From NCBI GenBank assembly GCA_964499365.1, contig CAZCKU010000002.1, positions 62,001 through 126,000 of the forward strand: DNA of 64,000 nucleotides. The letters are read 5' to 3'. This stretch comes from PALSA-1316 sp964499365 (GTDB lineage Bacteria > Nitrospirota > Thermodesulfovibrionia > Thermodesulfovibrionales > UBA6898). Position 1 is the first letter of the stretch. The number at the start of each line of letters is the position of its first letter. The notes below the pieces were generated by a model. The model did no database searches and was not told where the DNA came from. It saw only the letters and a program-made list of their open reading frames with translations. This document shows positions 17,857 to 27,185 of this stretch, piece by piece. Both the position numbers and the translations under genes were made by a program.

Positions 17857-17903
17857 ACACTGACCTCCTGTTTGATTATTTATAACTTAAATTCTTAGAT
17901 TGT

Positions 17904-20900
17904 TCAGATTGTTCCATCAAGCACCAGCCGCAACTTTAGGGCGAGAGCATCGAGCATCAGTGGCTTCTGGATGAACACAACTCCGGGTATAAGGATACCG
18001 TGATGAGCTATCGATTCGTCAGGATACCCTGACATGAAGACAATCTTCAGGCTTGGCAGTATCTTCAGCGCGGTATCGGCAAGTTCCTTGCCGCTCATCC
18101 GCGGCATGATCGCATCCGTCAGAAGAAGTTCAGGTTTCTTTTCTTCTGTGGCAAGAATTTGTAACGCCTCTTCTCCGCAGGATGCGGTAATAATGTGATA
18201 GCCAAGCTGAAGAAGCGCATTTTTGATCATTGTTCGCACTGCAGGATCATCATCCACAACTATGATCGTTTCGTTGCCTCCCTCCAGCGGCCTATCCACC
18301 GGTGCAAGTGTTGACGATCTCATCCCCGCAACCATCGGGAGAAAAACCTTAAAGGTCGTTCCCTTTCCCGGCTCGCTATATACCCAGACGTGGCCGTTAT
18401 GCTGCTTGACAATGCCGTACACAGTAGCAAGGCCGAGGCCTGTGCCTTTACCCTGTTCCTTGGTGGTGTAGAATGGCTCAAATATATGCTCCTGAACCTC
18501 CTTGCTCATCCCTGTGCCCGTGTCGGTCATTGACAGAAGAACATAGTCCCCTGGATTCACATCTTCATGCCCCCGGGCATAAGCCTCGTCGATTCTCACG
18601 TCTTCTGTGCTCAGGATTATCCTGCCGCCGCAGGGCATAGCATCCCTGGCGTTCACAACAAGATTCATCAGTATCTGCTCGATCTGCCCGGGGTCGGCCA
18701 AAATAAAGGACGTCGAATGCAAACTCAGTTCCATTTCTATGTCTTCGCCCGTCATACGTTCAAGCATCTTGACCATATTCTCTATAATCTCTTTAGGACT
18801 GAGCACCTTTAATTCAAGCGTCTGTTTTCGGCTGAACGCAAGAAGCTGACGCGTAAGCGCCGCGGCCTTCATGCCTGCGTCGCTGATAATATCAAAAGGG
18901 GCCCGAAGCGGGGAGTTGGGAGGCAGACTCCTGAGGCTAAGATCACTGTAGCCGATGATAACAGACAGAATATTATTAAAATCGTGCGCAATGCCACTTG
19001 CCAGCCGTCCTATGGACTCCAGCTTCTGAGATTGAAGGAACTGGGATTGAAGTCTACGATTTTCCTCTTCCGTCCTTATTTTATCGGTTATGTCCACACT
19101 CAGTGCAAGAACTCCCGTGACAGTTCCCTCAGAATTCCTTATAGGCCGGGCCGCGCGCAATACATCTATAATGACCCCGTCTTTCCGTATCATCTTCACC
19201 TGAACTTCGACATTTGCCCCTTTCAGAAGCTTTGGAAACTTCAGCCGGTATTCTGCTGCAGAATCGGAATGCAGTAATTCAAGGATATGCTTTCCGATTA
19301 GTTCATCCTCGTCATATCCCAGGAGCCTGGCGTCGCTGATACTGCAGTCGACGATGCGGCCTTCGAGATCCAATACCTCTCCGCCATAGGGCAACAGGTC
19401 GAACAAAAGGTGGTAGCGCGCTTCGCTTTCGCGCAAGGCTTCCTCACTGCTCTTTTGTTCCGTAATATCACGCGCAATGCCGATCAGTGCGATAACCGCA
19501 TTGGTCTCGTACTTAACAAGCGACGTGGACAGGAGAACCGGATATTCGGAGCCATCCTTTCGTACGGTGATGACCTCGCCCAGCCATTTACCTCTGGTTT
19601 TCGTCTGAGCAATAATATCTTCCCACATTGCATGAGAGCCCTGCCTGATCTGCATGAAAGAAACATGTTGACCCTTCAACTGATCGCGCGTATAACCGAG
19701 ATATATTTCCGCCTGTGGATTGACATGCAAAACGTATCCTTCCGCATCTATGATGATGATCAGGTCCATGCTGCTTTCGAGCGCCTGGGCAAGCATTGCC
19801 ACCTGCCGGTGATTAAGCGCATTCTGAACGGAAACTGCGACAATATCGGCAACCGAACGGTACAGCTTCTGTTCTTCAGGCTGCAGTGTAGATCCCTCCG
19901 GAAGATAAAAGCTTAGGACCCCGAGAATTTTTCCGCGCGACTTGAGCGGCAGGATCGCATGTCCGTGTTCCTGCATCCCGGCATAGGTCATTGAGTGCCG
20001 TTCATCTCCGACACTCCGTTGCGTCAAAATAACCTCTCCTTCCCTTAAACAGAGACCGCACAGGCACTCACCCGGCTTCAGAACGCTGCACATTGCCTGC
20101 TGTGCCTCGGAAAAGTTGCGCGAAACGGCAATTCTGAGAACGCCGTTGTCGGGATCAGCGAGAAAAACTGCCCCCTTGCCCACCCGTGCAAATGCGGGCT
20201 GCTGCATGATCGCGTCCATGACCTGACCGAGCATGATATTGAGATCGAGGGACTGACTTGCTACCCGTGAAATCTCGTTCAGCATGTTCATGTCATGGAA
20301 ATGCCCCTTCTGCTCGCTAAAGAGCGTCTTCAGACGCTGCGCCATGCTGTTGAATGTGTTGCTGAGGTCACCTATCTCATCCATACTCGTTACGTCAACA
20401 CTGATGTCAAAGTTGCCCTTTTCAACCTCTAATGCGGCATATTTCAGGTTCTTTACCGGCATAATGAGACTCTTTCTCACAAAGGCAAACAAAAAGATTG
20501 TTATGACAAGAAACAACCCGCTTGCTGAGAGGACTGCAATATTGAAATATCCTATTTCTCTGTCATGATGCTTCTCAATATGCTTCACAAATATCTCTAT
20601 TTTGCCTATATTGTCACGGATAGCCGAATGACAGGCATTGCATGTCTCTTTCCCTCCAGGTGCAGGATTCCTGAGAATGCTGCGCAGGAGGGGCCTCTGA
20701 GTGGTTTGCCAGAGGTCGATCAGTTCCTTTAGCTGTGCTATTGTTGCGTGGTCGTGTGAATGAACAGGTTCAAGCCCAAGTCTTTCGCTGCCGTCCTTTA
20801 GTGCATACAGTACCTCCTCGTATTCGTCCATCGCCTTTTCCGCGCCTTTTGCATGGGTCTCTCTCTCTGAGGAAGGCAGGCTGTTCGTTATGAAATGCAG

Positions 20901-21086
20901 GTGCGAGGTAAAATCAAGCGTGAGCATCCTCTCCCTGCCGGCAAGGTTTATCTTCTTTGCATCACCTTCCAAAAAGTGAGTAAAGACGAAGCCTGCAACC
21001 GAATAGGAGATAAAGAATATCAGGGTTACTGAACTTATAAAGATGTATTTTGCTGTCAGCGATCTGAAAGCCATGAGATGTCTCAT
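17904..21086 (-). CDS. Hybrid sensor histidine kinase with periplasmic c-heme motif
   Basis: This 1060-residue protein reads, in order: membrane helix 1 (about 14-36), a periplasmic four-helix-like sensor related to PilJ/NarX-type domains (NLAGRERMLTLDFTSHLHFI) with a c-heme motif CNACH at 149-153, membrane helix 2 (about 181-203), HAMP, GAF (about 265-410), two PAS domains (about 430-545 and 560-675), HisKA with SGIAHDFNNILSVIIGYSDL (phospho-His), HATPase (NLVVNARDAMP, DTGTGMS, GTGLGLATVYGIV) and a C-terminal receiver (VVDDDPAVR, LTDAIMPRMSG, KPL). The covalent heme next to a nitrate/nitrite-like sensor suggests sensing of NO, O2 or redox state outside the inner membrane. The receiver has no output domain, so a separate regulator must exist. 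It lies between the octaheme cytochrome/DUF6448 genes and ferredoxin/nor genes. Confidence 0.93.
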   Translation of the reverse strand: MRHLMAFRSLTAKYIFISSVTLIFFISYSVAGFVFTHFLEGDAKKINLAGRERMLTLDFTSHLHFITNSLPSSERETHAKGAEKAMDEYEEVLYALKDGSERLGLEPVHSHDHATIAQLKELIDLWQTTQRPLLRSILRNPAPGGKETCNACHSAIRDNIGKIEIFVKHIEKHHDREIGYFNIAVLSASGLFLVITIFLFAFVRKSLIMPVKNLKYAALEVEKGNFDISVDVTSMDEIGDLSNTFNSMAQRLKTLFSEQKGHFHDMNMLNEISRVASQSLDLNIMLGQVMDAIMQQPAFARVGKGAVFLADPDNGVLRIAVSRNFSEAQQAMCSVLKPGECLCGLCLREGEVILTQRSVGDERHSMTYAGMQEHGHAILPLKSRGKILGVLSFYLPEGSTLQPEEQKLYRSVADIVAVSVQNALNHRQVAMLAQALESSMDLIIIIDAEGYVLHVNPQAEIYLGYTRDQLKGQHVSFMQIRQGSHAMWEDIIAQTKTRGKWLGEVITVRKDGSEYPVLLSTSLVKYETNAVIALIGIARDITEQKSSEEALRESEARYHLLFDLLPYGGEVLDLEGRIVDCSISDARLLGYDEDELIGKHILELLHSDSAAEYRLKFPKLLKGANVEVQVKMIRKDGVIIDVLRAARPIRNSEGTVTGVLALSVDITDKIRTEEENRRLQSQFLQSQKLESIGRLASGIAHDFNNILSVIIGYSDLSLRSLPPNSPLRAPFDIISDAGMKAAALTRQLLAFSRKQTLELKVLSPKEIIENMVKMLERMTGEDIEMELSLHSTSFILADPGQIEQILMNLVVNARDAMPCGGRIILSTEDVRIDEAYARGHEDVNPGDYVLLSMTDTGTGMSKEVQEHIFEPFYTTKEQGKGTGLGLATVYGIVKQHNGHVWVYSEPGKGTTFKVFLPMVAGMRSSTLAPVDRPLEGGNETIIVVDDDPAVRTMIKNALLQLGYHIITASCGEEALQILATEEKKPELLLTDAIMPRMSGKELADTALKILPSLKIVFMSGYPDESIAHHGILIPGVVFIQKPLMLDALALKLRLVLDGTI

Positions 21087-21117
21087 GAAATCACGTCATT
21101 GCGGCCTGGCCACTGCC

Positions 21118-21732
21118 TTAGTGGGCATGTCCTGCAGCCTCTGGTTTGCCATGCCCTGATGGCCGTTCTGCAGCCATATGCAGCCTTTCGACATAATGGG
21201 TGAACTCGACATAGGCGGCAACAAACTTTCTGCCGTATTCAACCCCATGGTCTGCATGCTTTTTAGTCTCTGCAGCCTGCGCAAAGCGCTCCCGGATGCC
21301 TTTTGCAGCAGCATCGGTCACAAGTTTCACCAGCTTCTCAACAGACCCTGTCTCTAAAGCCTTGTCTGCAGCAGCAACCGAGGGCTCTACTGCCTCGCCT
21401 GGTTTCAGGCCGGTGTAAGGAGCTCCCTCACCTGCCCTATGAATACGTACAAGGGTTTCAAAGAAGTACATATCGGCAAGTTCCCTTGCTTCTTTGCCCT
21501 GCTTCCTCACAGCCAGGGTCCTGTTAAACTGATCCCGGATCTCTTTTTCATCTTCCTTCTTGACCCATTTCAGCACAGGCGTTATATCGCCCTTTTCAAG
21601 CGCTGCCTTGGCCGTGATCACGACCGGGCCATCGAGTGTATCGCAGTGTGCTCCCGCAATATCCGGTATCATATACATACCCACAACAACTGCCAATCCA
21701 AACACGATCCTGAAAATGTTCTGCTTTTTCAT
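21118..21732 (-). CDS. DUF6448 family exported protein (copy 1)
   Basis: The frame is open to 21795 but ATG 21732 (MKKQNIFRIVFGLAVVVGMY) follows an AAGGAGA ribosome site and begins a clear signal peptide ending near AGAHC, giving about 204 residues. The mature part starts HCDTLDGPVV and holds ALEKGDITPVLKWVKKEDEK, ELADMYFFETLVRIHRAGEG APYTGLKPG and FTHYVERLHMA, which I recognise as DUF6448. It is rich in His, ending HGKPEAAGHAH, so metal binding is possible. It lies between the octaheme cytochrome and the heme-sensor kinase. A second copy at 41553-42194 is about 70 percent identical by eye. Function is unknown. Confidence 0.88.
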   Translation of the reverse strand: MKKQNIFRIVFGLAVVVGMYMIPDIAGAHCDTLDGPVVITAKAALEKGDITPVLKWVKKEDEKEIRDQFNRTLAVRKQGKEARELADMYFFETLVRIHRAGEGAPYTGLKPGEAVEPSVAAADKALETGSVEKLVKLVTDAAAKGIRERFAQAAETKKHADHGVEYGRKFVAAYVEFTHYVERLHMAAERPSGHGKPEAAGHAH

Positions 21733-21807
21733 CTGCTTCTCCTTTGCTTTGCCACTGTTTCTAATGAAGGGAGAGACCCAGGCCTCCCCCTTCATTAAGG
21801 ATTTATA

Positions 21808-23040
21808 CTATTTTTTTGCTGCAGCCTTTTCAGCTCTTAGTTTTTCCGCCTCATCCTTAATCTTCTGAAGTGTCTCCTTCATCGGCGCCCAACCGTACCA
21901 ATGCATGTAATCCGGGTTCATATGGAACGCACCCTGGAAGGCCCTCATCCTGTATTCCATGAACATGACATAGAGTTCCTGTTCAACTGAACTCTTGGCC
22001 TCATAGAACTGGAGCAGGTCAGGTGCAAAGGTCCAGTCTGCGGGTTTCTGCAGGATGCCATCTTTATAGAGTCCTTGAACAATCCGTATCGCCTCTGCCA
22101 TGACTTTGTCAACATCCTTTACTACACGGTCGCCCGCATCGAGCTGGGCCTTTGCATAAGATTTTCCATGGCACTGGGAGCAGATGCCGATCATTTTGTC
22201 GCGCTCTTTCTGGAACTCCTCCTTTGTAAGACGTGCAACCTTTCCGGCCTTTACCAGATCAAGCCGTGCAGTAGGAGTGCCTTTTTCATCAAGTACACCG
22301 AGTGCCTGAAGTATCGCCACCCTGTCATTCATCCAGTCCTTGTCATCTTCAGGCAGCCGTACTGCGAGAAATCCCCACGAGGTCATAACATTGTGGTCTC
22401 CCCCGCTCATATGGCAGGTCTGGCAGGTCGGGGCCCGTTTGCCGCCCTTGCCCTCTATCTGCCAGATAGTCCCGTGCTTTGAGGTTGAGTACATCTCCCA
22501 ATGGGGATGATCGAATCCCATATGGCAGGTCTGGCATGCGCGCGGATCCTGGGCTTCGGACTTCTTGAATGAATGTCTTGTATGACATGAATCGCACTGG
22601 GCGTGGCCATAGCGGTAACCGGTCTTGTCAGCGTCGGGCTGGACACCTATTCTGTGACAGCTTGAGCAGCCCTTGTAGTCTCCTCCTGCTATAGCAGAGG
22701 GCTGATGGCCCATCATCGGCATTGAACTCGATGCGATCCATGCAAGGTTGTGCTTGCCCGCCTTGAACTGGTCTGTCTGCTTCTTGTGACAGCCCGAGCA
22801 GGTCTCAGGGGTAGGCATTTTGGCGAGATTTGCATCATCCATTTTCTTATGCTCAGACCCATGGCAGGATGAACAGTCAACGCCCTTTTTCGACATCTTG
22901 CCTTCAAGGTGCTGCTTGACGACCCCCGGCGTCACTTTCTTGTGACAGTCAATACAGACACTTTTGGGTCCTGCTGCAAGGGAGACACCACAAAGCGTAA
23001 AGATCAAACCAGCGACAAGCATTATCCTGTAAAGTTTCAT
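21808..23040 (-). CDS. Octaheme c-type cytochrome, hydroxylamine oxidoreductase family
   Basis: A secreted 410-residue protein with a signal peptide (MLVAGLIFTLCGVSLAAGP) and eight CxxCH sites: CIDCH, CSSCH, CSGCH, CSSCH, CDSCH, CQTCH, CQTCH and CSQCH. Spacing, the GxxDHNVMTSWG block after the seventh heme, and the C-terminal AFHMNPDYMHWYGWAPMKET match the HAO family. Family members oxidise hydroxylamine or hydrazine, or reduce nitrite/NO to hydroxylamine or ammonium. Two Tyr residues lie in the segment where the P460 cross-linking Tyr of oxidising enzymes occurs, but assigning one needs an alignment. Context with NorBC, hemerythrin and a heme sensor kinase supports nitrogen-oxide chemistry in the periplasm. 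It is the first gene of this minus-strand block, with a 188-bp leader. Confidence 0.92.
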   Translation of the reverse strand: MKLYRIMLVAGLIFTLCGVSLAAGPKSVCIDCHKKVTPGVVKQHLEGKMSKKGVDCSSCHGSEHKKMDDANLAKMPTPETCSGCHKKQTDQFKAGKHNLAWIASSSMPMMGHQPSAIAGGDYKGCSSCHRIGVQPDADKTGYRYGHAQCDSCHTRHSFKKSEAQDPRACQTCHMGFDHPHWEMYSTSKHGTIWQIEGKGGKRAPTCQTCHMSGGDHNVMTSWGFLAVRLPEDDKDWMNDRVAILQALGVLDEKGTPTARLDLVKAGKVARLTKEEFQKERDKMIGICSQCHGKSYAKAQLDAGDRVVKDVDKVMAEAIRIVQGLYKDGILQKPADWTFAPDLLQFYEAKSSVEQELYVMFMEYRMRAFQGAFHMNPDYMHWYGWAPMKETLQKIKDEAEKLRAEKAAAKK

Positions 23041-23228
23041 TTCAAGGCTCCTTTTATTACATTGTTAGTACCTTGTATCGCAGTTGTAATCAACCGTCTT
23101 TAATTTTCTTATTGCCGACCTCCTTTCAGCCTCTGATTTATCTCCCGGACTCTTGTGCAATGCGGCGTTATTTTCATCTTTAATACCTCTCTATCCTATC
23201 CTCTTTTTAAACCGTAATGAGCTTATTG

Positions 23229-23471
23229 TCAAGACCATAGCTTATCATCCGGCACGCTCATGAATCGTGTCCTCAACTGCCCGGGAGCAGAACCTTGCTC
23301 GGACATCGACGAAGGACGAATACTTGAAACCGCATGGCCTTTTCTATACCTGAGGATAACTTGGACACCAGGGAAGAGATCGGGCAGAACCTCGGCAGCC
23401 TTTCTTCCCAGGAAATCAAAATGCTCTCCCGGGCTGAACAGCGGATCAAAACTAATCAGTATCCGACCCAT
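23229..23471 (-). CDS. Hypothetical 80-aa protein overlapping the patatin gene end
   Basis: An open frame of 80 codons starts with an ATG inside the last codons of the patatin gene (20-bp overlap) and has CAGGAGA about 5 nt upstream, consistent with translational coupling. The sequence (MGRILISFDPLFSPGEHFDF, then RKAAEVLPDLFPGVQVILRY) has a plausible globular composition. I do not recognise a family. It could be a non-coding extension. Confidence 0.4.
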   Translation of the reverse strand: MGRILISFDPLFSPGEHFDFLGRKAAEVLPDLFPGVQVILRYRKGHAVSSIRPSSMSEQGSAPGQLRTRFMSVPDDKLWS

Positions 23472-24966
23472 GATGTCTCCTGTTCCTCAAATCCAGTAGC
23501 AGCCGCTGGAATTCAGTTGATTCCGAAAGTATCTTGTGAGCCGCCTCTCTTAACCTATCCACCGTCTCAGAGGGAAGACCGAGCGAGCTCGACAGTCCTT
23601 TCAGGCGAGCCCGTTCCTCGCCGTCTTTTAAGGCATCGAAATTGACTTCTACGAGATAAAACGTGATATCCTCGCACGATCCCGGTCCTGAAATGGTCTC
23701 CACATCATTGTTTTTGCGGTCCTGATCACCGCATCGCTGTCTTCTGATATCCACGGCCCACTTCCTGAGATATCCCCGCAGCAGTTCCACGGTTTCAAAA
23801 TTGTACCTGTTAACAGTCACTGTAGTTGCAGAAATAAGCATCTGGGTTAAAGCAGGAGGACGTTCAAACTTGTCCCACAGGATATCCGGTGCAGTCTCTG
23901 CGTTCACAATGATAAAGACAATTTTACGTGTATTTTCTCGTCCAACCTCATGAAGAGCTTTCCCCATGTTCCCCACAAGAATCACTTTGTCTATCGCAGC
24001 CCTCAGACCGAGATTATCCGATAGCCCTCCATCCAGAAGGTGAATATACGGCCTTTGTTCAGCATCCAGATATGATGCCGTATGCACAGCCTGATTAAAT
24101 CTTCTCGCAGAAACTTCACGTTGGCTAATGGCCTCAATAACCCAATCAGGCGTTCTGTATCCACAGCTGCCGGAATAGTTACGCAAGGTGAGAGGAGTGA
24201 AAATCACTGGTACAGCGGATGATGCCGCTACCGCCCTTGCCACGGAAATCTTCGAAACATCAGAACATATCCAATCAAAGTAATCCTGCGAAAAACTAAA
24301 CCAGGTGCCGAGGGTCATATCAGTAGCATTAATAAGAATGAAAGGTCCGTTCCGTTTCTCAATATCACTGAATGTTCCTCCAGCAAACAGATGTTTATCA
24401 TAGTACTCAGTGGCAAGATCACTTCTGTCAAAGGAGGGCGAGGCGAGTCTCAGCCATTTTAGAGGAGACAGAAGTCTGGCAATGAGCGCGCCTTGGATGT
24501 TCTTCTTCAGGAATTGTTTTTCAAAGTCTTCAAAAATCTTGTCACCGAACACGCCATAGTAGGCAGCAGTGAAACTTCCCCCTGACACAGAAGAGATCAG
24601 GTCGACTTCATCAAGCAGACGATGCCGGTGGACCCCCTCTGTTATTTCTGTCCTGGCCAGCTCCTCAAGAACACCGTAGGAAAAGGCAGCTGCCCGTGTC
24701 CCCCCTCCTGAAAATGTCAGGACTAACATAAGTTCATCAGAATTATTCAGGACATTCATATTTTTTAGACGGTATCCTGTCTGTGGGTCATATCTTCCCA
24801 GGCGGGGATTGACAGGATAGTGAGCGCAAGCGGACATTCCCATGGGAATAAATAGCAACACCGCACAAATGCGACATAGCTTCCATAATGGATTATAAAT
24901 TGATCCCGGAAGAGCCGCATGCTTCTCAAAGACTTCGTTCGCTATCTTCACCAGAAATATTATCAT
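23452..24966 (-). CDS. Patatin-like phospholipase, probable lipoprotein
   Basis: A 504-residue protein with a hydrophobic segment ending in a lipobox-like MGMSAC (about residues 42-47), so it is likely an exported lipoprotein; the true start may be an internal Met nearer that segment. The patatin domain shows the oxyanion loop FSGGGTRAAAFSYG, the nucleophile elbow ISSVSGGSFTA (Ser in SVSGG rather than canonical GxSxG) and the catalytic Asp in LLDGGLSDNLGLRAA. It would hydrolyse acyl lipids at the envelope. Its start overlaps the stop of the last ABC permease gene (ATGA), so it belongs to the efflux operon. This coupling to an RND-like ABC export system suggests a lipid-related cargo or envelope remodelling, which is inference. 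Confidence 0.9.
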   Translation of the reverse strand: MIIFLVKIANEVFEKHAALPGSIYNPLWKLCRICAVLLFIPMGMSACAHYPVNPRLGRYDPQTGYRLKNMNVLNNSDELMLVLTFSGGGTRAAAFSYGVLEELARTEITEGVHRHRLLDEVDLISSVSGGSFTAAYYGVFGDKIFEDFEKQFLKKNIQGALIARLLSPLKWLRLASPSFDRSDLATEYYDKHLFAGGTFSDIEKRNGPFILINATDMTLGTWFSFSQDYFDWICSDVSKISVARAVAASSAVPVIFTPLTLRNYSGSCGYRTPDWVIEAISQREVSARRFNQAVHTASYLDAEQRPYIHLLDGGLSDNLGLRAAIDKVILVGNMGKALHEVGRENTRKIVFIIVNAETAPDILWDKFERPPALTQMLISATTVTVNRYNFETVELLRGYLRKWAVDIRRQRCGDQDRKNNDVETISGPGSCEDITFYLVEVNFDALKDGEERARLKGLSSSLGLPSETVDRLREAAHKILSESTEFQRLLLDLRNRRHHGSDTD

Positions 24967-26072
24967 CCAATCCTCTTACTGAACCTCAGGGAACTTATGG
25001 TCATAACCACCACCCCGAGGGCAAGCAACGCCAGCATCTGCGGCCAGAGGACCATGATCCCGTTGCCTTTCAAAAATATCCCCCTGATGATCACAAGGAA
25101 ATATCTGAGAGGATTGATATAGGTCCCGTACTGAATAATCATCGGCATATTTTCAATGGGGAACATGAAGCCTGAAAGCAAAACAGCAGGTATATAGAAT
25201 AAAAAAGTCGCCATGAGGGCCTGCTGCTGTGTTCTTGATATTGTGGAGATGAAAAGCCCTATCCCCAGAACAGACAGAAGATATATTGCCGTTGCCAAAG
25301 GCATGACTTGCAAAGGCCCTTTGATCGGGATATCAAACCAGAATACCGCGACGAGCGTTACGAGCAAGACGTCAAAGAACCCTATGATGGCGAAGGGTAT
25401 GGTTTTTCCGAGCATCAGCTCTATCGGCCTCAGCGGAGTGACCATAAGCTGCTCCATGGTGCCTATCTCTCTTTCCCTCACAACAGCCATCGAGGTGAGC
25501 AGGAGACAGATGAGCATGATCACGATCGCAATCACCCCGGGGACGTTATAGTTCCTGCTCCTGAGGTCGGGGTTGTACCATGCACGGGTGTTTACCTGTA
25601 CTTGCGCCAGCTTCGCCGACTGCCCAGCCCCGAACTCCTTTGCATATTTCATGACAATCCTGCTTGCATAGTCCATGGCGATTGTTGCGGTATTCGAATC
25701 AGTCCCATCCACTATAATCTGGATTTCCGTGGCGACCTTCCTCTTCAGGTCAGAGGAAAAACCTCTGTTGATCTGGATTGCGCAGAGTACTTTCCCTTTG
25801 TCAACCAGCTCCTGAATCTCTTGCGGGGATTCCGGAAAGTATGCAATATTGAAGTAGCCTGAAGACTCCAGCCTCCGTGCCAGCTCCCTGCTTTCGTATG
25901 ATTTATCCAGGTCATAAACTGCTGTTGTTATATTGTTTACGTCAGTAGTGACAGCATAGCCAAAGAGCATCAGCTGCATGATAGGAGTAATAAAGACGAT
26001 CGCCTTCATCCTTTTGTCCCTGAAGACCTGGATGAATTCCTTTATTACCATCTGTTTTATCCGTTCAAACAT
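24963..26072 (-). CDS. ABC-2 type permease (YhhJ/YbhR-like), second copy in operon
   Basis: A 369-residue inner-membrane subunit. It has one N-terminal helix (AIVFITPIMQLMLFGYAVTT), a large periplasmic domain (about 45-170, with VIVDGTDSNTATIAMDYASR), and five C-terminal helices including the ABC-2 signature REREIGTMEQLMVTPLRPIE. With its sister gene directly upstream (2-bp gap) it should form a heterodimeric channel served by two ATPase subunits. The periplasmic loop is where such permeases meet the HlyD-type adaptor. The gene overlaps the patatin start by 4 nt. Confidence 0.93.
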   Translation of the reverse strand: MFERIKQMVIKEFIQVFRDKRMKAIVFITPIMQLMLFGYAVTTDVNNITTAVYDLDKSYESRELARRLESSGYFNIAYFPESPQEIQELVDKGKVLCAIQINRGFSSDLKRKVATEIQIIVDGTDSNTATIAMDYASRIVMKYAKEFGAGQSAKLAQVQVNTRAWYNPDLRSRNYNVPGVIAIVIMLICLLLTSMAVVREREIGTMEQLMVTPLRPIELMLGKTIPFAIIGFFDVLLVTLVAVFWFDIPIKGPLQVMPLATAIYLLSVLGIGLFISTISRTQQQALMATFLFYIPAVLLSGFMFPIENMPMIIQYGTYINPLRYFLVIIRGIFLKGNGIMVLWPQMLALLALGVVVMTISSLRFSKRIG

Positions 26073-26074
26073 TT

Positions 26075-27184
26075 TCAGACAACCCTTTTCCTGAATTTTT
26101 TATTTGCCAGGGCAAAGACAAAAAGGCCAAAAACAGAGAGGAGCATTGTCTCGAACATAAGAAGCTTCAGAGTGCTGCCTTTCAGGAATATCCCCTTGAG
26201 AATGGTCACAAAATATCTTGCGGGTATGGCAAGGGTGAATATCTGGAGAGACTTCGGCATGTTCGATATCGAATACATGAACCCTGAAAGGAGAAATGCA
26301 GGAAGAAAGGTTGCGATCATAGATATCTGGCTCGCAACAAGTTGGGACTTTGCTACTATGGATATGAGGATACCCAGACTAAGCCCTCCGAAAAGGAATA
26401 TGCTCGAAAGCAGCATAAGCAGGAAGGGACTTCCCCTCAAAGGGACTTCAAACAGAAAAATAGCCAGAAGTACGGAGAATATCACATCGATAAAGCCTAT
26501 GAAAAAATAGGGGACAAGCTTTCCAAAAATAAGCTCCGGGACCTTGACCGGCGTTGATATGAGCTGTTCCATCGTGCCCCGTTCCCACTCTCTCGCGATA
26601 GTGAGAGAAGTCAGGAGAGCAGTGATGACCGCCATGATGACTGCGATGAGGCCTGGGATAATGAAATTTTTCGATTTAAGTTCAGGGTTATACCAGGCAC
26701 GTACCCTCGGGTCTATGAGCGGCGTTATGCGGCCCCCACTGATACGCTGGGAATACCTCTCTGTTATGGCAGAAATATATCCGAGGGCAATAGTCGCCGT
26801 GTTGGAGTCACTGCCGTCAACAATGACCTGTAGTGATGTGTCCCTTCCTGTTTTCAGCTTTTCAGAAAAATCCTTTGGAATGGAAATTACGACAAAAGCC
26901 TTGCCGGTATCGAGGTAGAGGTCTATCTCCTTCTGATCATGTATACTGCCGACAACCGTAAAATATCCTGAAGCCCTGAAGGAGTCAACCAGTTCACGGC
27001 TTAAGCTGCTCTTGTCAAGGTCATACACAACGGTTTTAAGATTATTGACGTCAAGGGTTATCGCATATCCGAAGATAAAAAGGAGCATTACCGGCATCAG
27101 GAAAGCCATTGCAAGACTCAGGGGGTCTCGCCATATCTGGATGAGCTCTTTTTTTGCTATTGCCTTGATCCTGAGAAGTTTCAT
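26075..27184 (-). CDS. ABC-2 type permease (YbhS-like), first copy in operon
   Basis: Like its neighbour it has 369 residues: an N-terminal helix (SLAMAFLMPVMLLFIFGYAI), a periplasmic domain (VIVDGSDSNTATIALGYISA), and a C-terminal five-helix bundle with REWERGTMEQLISTPVKVPE. The two permeases are homologous over their whole length but only about a third identical, so they are an old duplication like YbhS/YbhR of E. coli. It is translated 1 bp after the ATPase gene stop. Export substrate is unknown; YbhFSR-type pumps move drugs and Na+. Confidence 0.93.
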   Translation of the reverse strand: MKLLRIKAIAKKELIQIWRDPLSLAMAFLMPVMLLFIFGYAITLDVNNLKTVVYDLDKSSLSRELVDSFRASGYFTVVGSIHDQKEIDLYLDTGKAFVVISIPKDFSEKLKTGRDTSLQVIVDGSDSNTATIALGYISAITERYSQRISGGRITPLIDPRVRAWYNPELKSKNFIIPGLIAVIMAVITALLTSLTIAREWERGTMEQLISTPVKVPELIFGKLVPYFFIGFIDVIFSVLLAIFLFEVPLRGSPFLLMLLSSIFLFGGLSLGILISIVAKSQLVASQISMIATFLPAFLLSGFMYSISNMPKSLQIFTLAIPARYFVTILKGIFLKGSTLKLLMFETMLLSVFGLFVFALANKKFRKRVV

Positions 27185-27185
27185 C

